Positions 5,762 to 8,462 of a stretch of DNA of 8,462 nt are shown here, in pieces. This stretch comes from JANNWF01 sp052390415 (GTDB taxonomy: Bacteria; Pseudomonadota; Gammaproteobacteria; Xanthomonadales; Xanthomonadaceae), in assembly GCA_052390415.1 (NCBI GenBank), contig JBQTGY010000005.1, forward strand, positions 1 through 8,462, in the 5' to 3' direction. How positions within the stretch are numbered: the stretch's first letter is position 1; each line of letters begins with the position of its first letter. The notes below the pieces were generated by a model. The model ran no database searches. It saw nothing but the letters and a program-made list of their open reading frames with translations, and was not told where the DNA came from. The translations under genes and the position numbers were made by a program.

Positions 5762-6658
5762 GTGTCGACAACGCTGCATACGGCCGAGTTGCCGGGTCTG
5801 CCACTGCTGCATCGCGGCAAGGTGCGCGACGTGTTCGAGCTGGCCGACAACCGATTGCTGATGGTGGCCACCGATCGATTGTCGGCGTTTGATGTGGTGC
5901 TGCCCGACCCGATTCCAGGCAAGGGGGAGATGTTGTGTCAGATGTCCAACGTCTGGTTCGCCCGCACCGCTCATCTGTTGCCGAATCACCTGACCGGTGT
6001 GGATGTGGCCAGCGTGTTGCCAGCGGGCGTCGATGCCGCGCCGTATGCCGCGCGCAGCGTGGTGGTCATGAAGTTGAAGCCGCTGCCGGTGGAAGCCATC
6101 GCCCGCGGTTATCTGATTGGCTCGGGTTGGAAGGACTACCAAGCTAGCGGCAGCTTGTGTGGCATCCGGTTGCCCTCAGGCCTGCAGCAAGCACAACAAC
6201 TCGGCGAGCCGATTTTCACACCCAGCAGCAAGGCCGCCGTCGGCGATCACGATGAGAACATCGGCTTTGATGCCGTGGTTGCCCGCATCGGCGGCGATCT
6301 GGCCGAACAGGTTCGCGCGGCGACCTTGGCGGTGTATCGCTATGCCGCCGAATTCGCGGCCAAACGTGGCGTCATCATCGCTGACACCAAACTGGAATTC
6401 GGCGTCGACACGCACGGCCAATTGCGGATCATGGACGAACTGCTGACGCCTGATTCCTCACGCTTCTGGCCAGCCGAGGAATATCGTGTCGGGACCAGCC
6501 CTCCCAGCTATGACAAGCAGTTCGTGCGCGATCATCTTGAAACGCTAGACTGGGGCAAAACCGCCCCAGGACCATCGCTTCCCGCTGCCGTGATCAGCGG
6601 CACCCGCGACCGTTATCGGGAAGCGCTGCACCGTTTGTGCGACATCGATTTTCGTTAA
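5762..6658 (+). CDS. purC: Phosphoribosylaminoimidazole-succinocarboxamide synthase (SAICAR synthase)
   Basis: A cytosolic enzyme of purine biosynthesis that uses ATP to join CAIR and aspartate into SAICAR. At 298 residues it belongs to the long form (about 300 residues, yeast Ade1 and Xanthomonas type) rather than the roughly 237-residue E. coli form. Motifs include the nucleotide-binding RGKVRDVFEL (18-27), ATDRLSAFDVVL (36-47), IPGKGE, VEAIARGYLIGSGWKDY, IFTPSSKAAVGDHDEN, IIADTKLEFG, IMDELLTPDSSRFW and SYDKQFVRDHLE, all in family order. Start is GTG at 5762 with GGAG six bases upstream. No frameshift or missing motif is seen. It is divergent from the cytochrome gene (90 bases between starts) and followed after 45 bases by a same-strand membrane protein gene, with no obvious terminator between. 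Confidence 0.97.
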   Translation: MSTTLHTAELPGLPLLHRGKVRDVFELADNRLLMVATDRLSAFDVVLPDPIPGKGEMLCQMSNVWFARTAHLLPNHLTGVDVASVLPAGVDAAPYAARSVVVMKLKPLPVEAIARGYLIGSGWKDYQASGSLCGIRLPSGLQQAQQLGEPIFTPSSKAAVGDHDENIGFDAVVARIGGDLAEQVRAATLAVYRYAAEFAAKRGVIIADTKLEFGVDTHGQLRIMDELLTPDSSRFWPAEEYRVGTSPPSYDKQFVRDHLETLDWGKTAPGPSLPAAVISGTRDRYREALHRLCDIDFR

Positions 6659-6692
6659 AGCCTCCAGCCCAGTGACTCGCCCGCGCGCGAGC

Positions 6693-6697
6693 AGGAG
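6693..6697 (+). promoter_or_regulatory. Ribosome binding site AGGAG of the Mpo1-like gene
   Basis: AGGAG lies six bases before ATG 6704, a near-ideal signal that fixes the start of the membrane protein gene. Confidence 0.75.
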
Positions 6698-6703
6698 TTC
6701 GTC

Positions 6704-7192
6704 ATGAACGCAACTTACACCGACCAACGCCGCCCAGTTGACCAGTACCTGGGCAACTACAGCGAAGACCATCGTAACCCGACCAATCAGATCATCCATT
6801 GGCTGTGTGTGCCGGTGATCGTGTGGTCGGTAGTGGCTGGCTTATGGGTGATTCCGGTGCCTGCCGGGCTGGGTACGCCGGGGCTGTGGGCGGGGCTATC
6901 ACTGGTGGCTGCGATGGGTTTCTATTTGCGCTTGTCGCGACCGCTGGCGCTGGCGATGTTGGTGGTGCTGGCCGGGCTGATGTGGCTCACGCATTGGATG
7001 TATGGCGTGCTGGGTGCGCAGACCTTGCTGTGGAGCGCGGTTATCGTCTTCGTCGTCGCCTGGATAGTGCAGTTCATTGGTCATGAAATCGAAGGCAAAC
7101 GGCCTTCGTTTCTGACTGATTTGTCGTACTTGCTGATTGGTCCGTTGTGGTTGTTGAGCAAACTGTTTCGGCGAGCTGGGTTGAGTTATTGA
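6704..7192 (+). CDS. Mpo1/YGL010w (DUF962) family membrane protein
   Basis: A 162-residue multi-pass inner-membrane protein. Its yeast relative Mpo1 is an iron-dependent dioxygenase acting in alpha-oxidation of 2-hydroxy fatty acids. Signature segments are DHRNPTNQIIHW (22-33, with His23 and His32) and QFIGHEIEGKRPSF (123-136, with His127); these histidines are candidate iron ligands. About four hydrophobic segments are visible (roughly 33-52, 60-75, 80-98 and 107-126), plus a possible re-entrant C-terminal stretch (140-152). Length fits bacterial members. Start ATG 6704 has a strong AGGAG. It lies 45 bases after purC and might share its transcript, but no functional link to purine synthesis is evident. 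The family call is firm; that the bacterial protein performs the Mpo1 reaction is inferred. Confidence 0.92.
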   Translation: MNATYTDQRRPVDQYLGNYSEDHRNPTNQIIHWLCVPVIVWSVVAGLWVIPVPAGLGTPGLWAGLSLVAAMGFYLRLSRPLALAMLVVLAGLMWLTHWMYGVLGAQTLLWSAVIVFVVAWIVQFIGHEIEGKRPSFLTDLSYLLIGPLWLLSKLFRRAGLSY

Positions 7193-7540
7193 GCGGGGTT
7201 GCATTGAGTCCGAAGACCGGATGTGGCACCGGTTGCTCAACTGGTTGATTTGTGGAGATGAACCGCCGCCAGCGAATTTTTGCTGCGCCGACAACATGCT
7301 GATTTGCTTGGTACCTCAACGGGTGCAGCGGTGCGTCCTTCTCCCTCCGGGAGAAGGTGGCGCGCAGCGCCGAATGAGGGTGCGGGGCCATAGTGAAGCC
7401 TCGTTTGAGACCCGAACCCTCACCCCAACCGCTCTCCCGACGGGAGAGGGGCTTGACCGCCAAAGTCGCTGCATCCCGGCTCGTCGCGCCTATGGCTCGC
7501 GCATCGTTCGGAAGTGGTGCACACCCGCGCACAACCTCAC
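7193..7540. other. Intergenic region with dispersed repeat
   Basis: These 348 bases between the Mpo1-like and transporter genes contain no supportable gene. The centre (7337-7451) is an inverted repeat pair described separately. The remainder has no recognisable RNA or promoter, and no Shine-Dalgarno signal is seen before the transporter ATG at 7541. Confidence 0.6.
7337..7451. repeat. Intergenic inverted repeat pair with two hairpins
   Basis: Two related units face each other. The left unit starts with a 9-base-pair hairpin (CCTTCTCCC / GGGAGAAGG, 7337-7357, loop TCC) and runs to TGAGGGTGCGGGG. The right unit is its diverged inverse, CCCGAACCCTCACCCC followed by a 7-base-pair hairpin (CTCTCCC / GGGAGAG, 7432-7448, loop GAC). 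Sequences of this type recur between genes in many Xanthomonadales and other proteobacterial genomes, from memory. The hairpins may also act as weak bidirectional terminators, but no T tract follows. Confidence 0.8.
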
Positions 7541-8419
7541 ATGCCGTTTCGACACTTACTCCTCGTCCTCCTGATCTGCCTCGCCTGGGCCGGCAATTTC
7601 CTGACCTCGGCCGCAGCATTGCAGCATTTGCCACCGTTCCTGTTCACGGCGCTGCGTCTGGGTCTGGTCGCCTTGCTGTTATGGCCATGGTTGCGGCTGC
7701 CAGCCACCGGCCAATGGCCGCGTTTGATTGCGATCAGCCTGTGCTCGGGCGCGCTGCATTTCGGCTTCAGTTTCTGGGCAATCCAGTTGGCGGGCAACCT
7801 CGCCTCACCCGCCATCGTCACCCAAAGCTACGTGCCGATGACCGCCCTGCTGGCGGTGATCTTTCTTGGTGAGCGATTTGGTTGGCGCACCAGTCTCGGC
7901 ATTGCGGTGAGTTTTGCCGGCATCCTCGTGCTGGGCTTTGATCCGGTGGTTCTGGCGGCACCCAAGTCGTTGTTACTGATGCTGCTGGCCTCGCTGCTGC
8001 TGGCCGTCGGCACGGTGATGTTGCGCGGTTTGACGGGCATGCACCCGTTCAATCAACAGGCGTGGAGCGCGGTGATCGGGATCGTGCCGCTATTGGCGAT
8101 CAGCCACGTGTTCGAGCACGATCAAATGGGCACGTTGCGGTCCGCGCCGTGGGTGGCTTGGTTTGGCGTCGCCTACGCGGCGATATTCGCCTCTGCGCTT
8201 GGGCATGGCCTGTTCTTCTGGCTGGTGAAGCGCTATCCGGTTTCACAAGTCACGCCCTACCTGCTGATCACACCGGTGTTCGCGGTGGCCTTGGGCATCG
8301 CCTTCTGGGGCGATAGACCGGGACCGAGATTGCTGATCGGCGGCGCGATGGTGCTGGGTGGGGTGTTGGCGATTGCGTTGCGGGCCCGGACCAAGAATCG
8401 GGTGCTGCCGGTGGCGTAG
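7541..8419 (+). CDS. EamA/DMT superfamily transporter
   Basis: A 292-residue inner-membrane permease of the drug/metabolite transporter superfamily, made of two EamA repeats of about five helices each. The first repeat includes LAWAGNFLTSAAALQHLPPF (14-33), a strongly hydrophobic stretch to about 50, and the repeat-ending FLGERFGW (108-115). The second runs from about 144 and ends in FWGDRPGPRLLIGGAMVL (255-272), with Asp258 where Glu is usual. About ten membrane segments are visible. The frame is open from GTG 7514, but ATG 7541 is chosen because the usual short basic N-terminus and first helix (PFRHLLLVLLICLAW) begin there; neither start has a good ribosome binding site. The substrate cannot be told from sequence; relatives export amino acids or metabolites. 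A repeat lies upstream and a hairpin directly downstream, so it is probably transcribed alone. Confidence 0.93.
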   Translation: MPFRHLLLVLLICLAWAGNFLTSAAALQHLPPFLFTALRLGLVALLLWPWLRLPATGQWPRLIAISLCSGALHFGFSFWAIQLAGNLASPAIVTQSYVPMTALLAVIFLGERFGWRTSLGIAVSFAGILVLGFDPVVLAAPKSLLLMLLASLLLAVGTVMLRGLTGMHPFNQQAWSAVIGIVPLLAISHVFEHDQMGTLRSAPWVAWFGVAYAAIFASALGHGLFFWLVKRYPVSQVTPYLLITPVFAVALGIAFWGDRPGPRLLIGGAMVLGGVLAIALRARTKNRVLPVA

Positions 8420-8438
8420 GGTGCGTCTCGGACGCACC
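8420..8438 (+). terminator. Hairpin directly after transporter stop
   Basis: GGTGCGTC / GACGCACC form a perfect 8-base-pair stem with loop TCG, beginning at the base after the TAG stop. No T run follows, so it is either a factor-independent terminator of weak type, an RNA-protecting 3' hairpin, or a short palindromic repeat unit of the kind scattered in such genomes. Confidence 0.5.
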
Positions 8439-8462
8439 GTGCCTTGCGCTGCTATTTCGGTG

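Noticed and set aside
5672..6142. N-terminal extension of the cytochrome frame over purC
   Set aside because: It is antisense to the start of purC. The signal peptide and haem motif are fully contained downstream of ATG 5671.
1..8462. CRISPR array, tRNA, rRNA, integrase or transposase
   Set aside because: No regularly spaced direct repeats, no tRNA-like or rRNA-like sequence and no recombinase motif were seen when reading both strands.

Overview
The window is about 60% GC and carries eight protein-coding genes. Gene content, gene neighbourhood and the style of intergenic repeats suggest a gammaproteobacterium of the Xanthomonadales/Lysobacterales type (Xanthomonas, Lysobacter, Rhodanobacteraceae relatives). 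The PurC protein in particular reads like the long Xanthomonas form. This placement rests on recalled family sequences, not on a search.

Left part (1-4240): most of a 'proteobacterial dedicated sortase system'. A minus-strand OmpR-type response regulator of the PdsR type (94-783) is divergent from a VIT + von Willebrand A surface protein that is the presumed sortase substrate (926-3106). A class GN (Gram-negative) sortase follows (about 3671-4240). The usual partner kinase (PdsS) is not in the window; if present it should lie past the left edge, where the sequence is an odd C-rich run. Three features are unusual: the substrate tail lacks a clean LPXTG-like box, about 560 bases separate substrate and sortase, and the sortase has no ATG start in its frame. 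A 142-base divergent control region (784-925) holds two inverted repeats.

Middle (4273-5671): a compact minus-strand run, read right to left, of a small class I cytochrome c, a very short DjlA-like membrane J-domain protein and ribulose-phosphate 3-epimerase (rpe). Cytochrome and J-protein genes overlap by ATGA, and rpe follows after 29 bases, so they are probably co-transcribed. rpe converges on the sortase with only 32 bases between them.

Right part (5762-8462): purC (GTG start) for purine synthesis, then a Mpo1/DUF962 membrane protein. A 348-base gap contains a dispersed-type inverted repeat pair, and an EamA/DMT transporter follows with a hairpin directly after its stop. These are ordinary housekeeping or accessory genes. 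The part that deserves study is the sortase locus.
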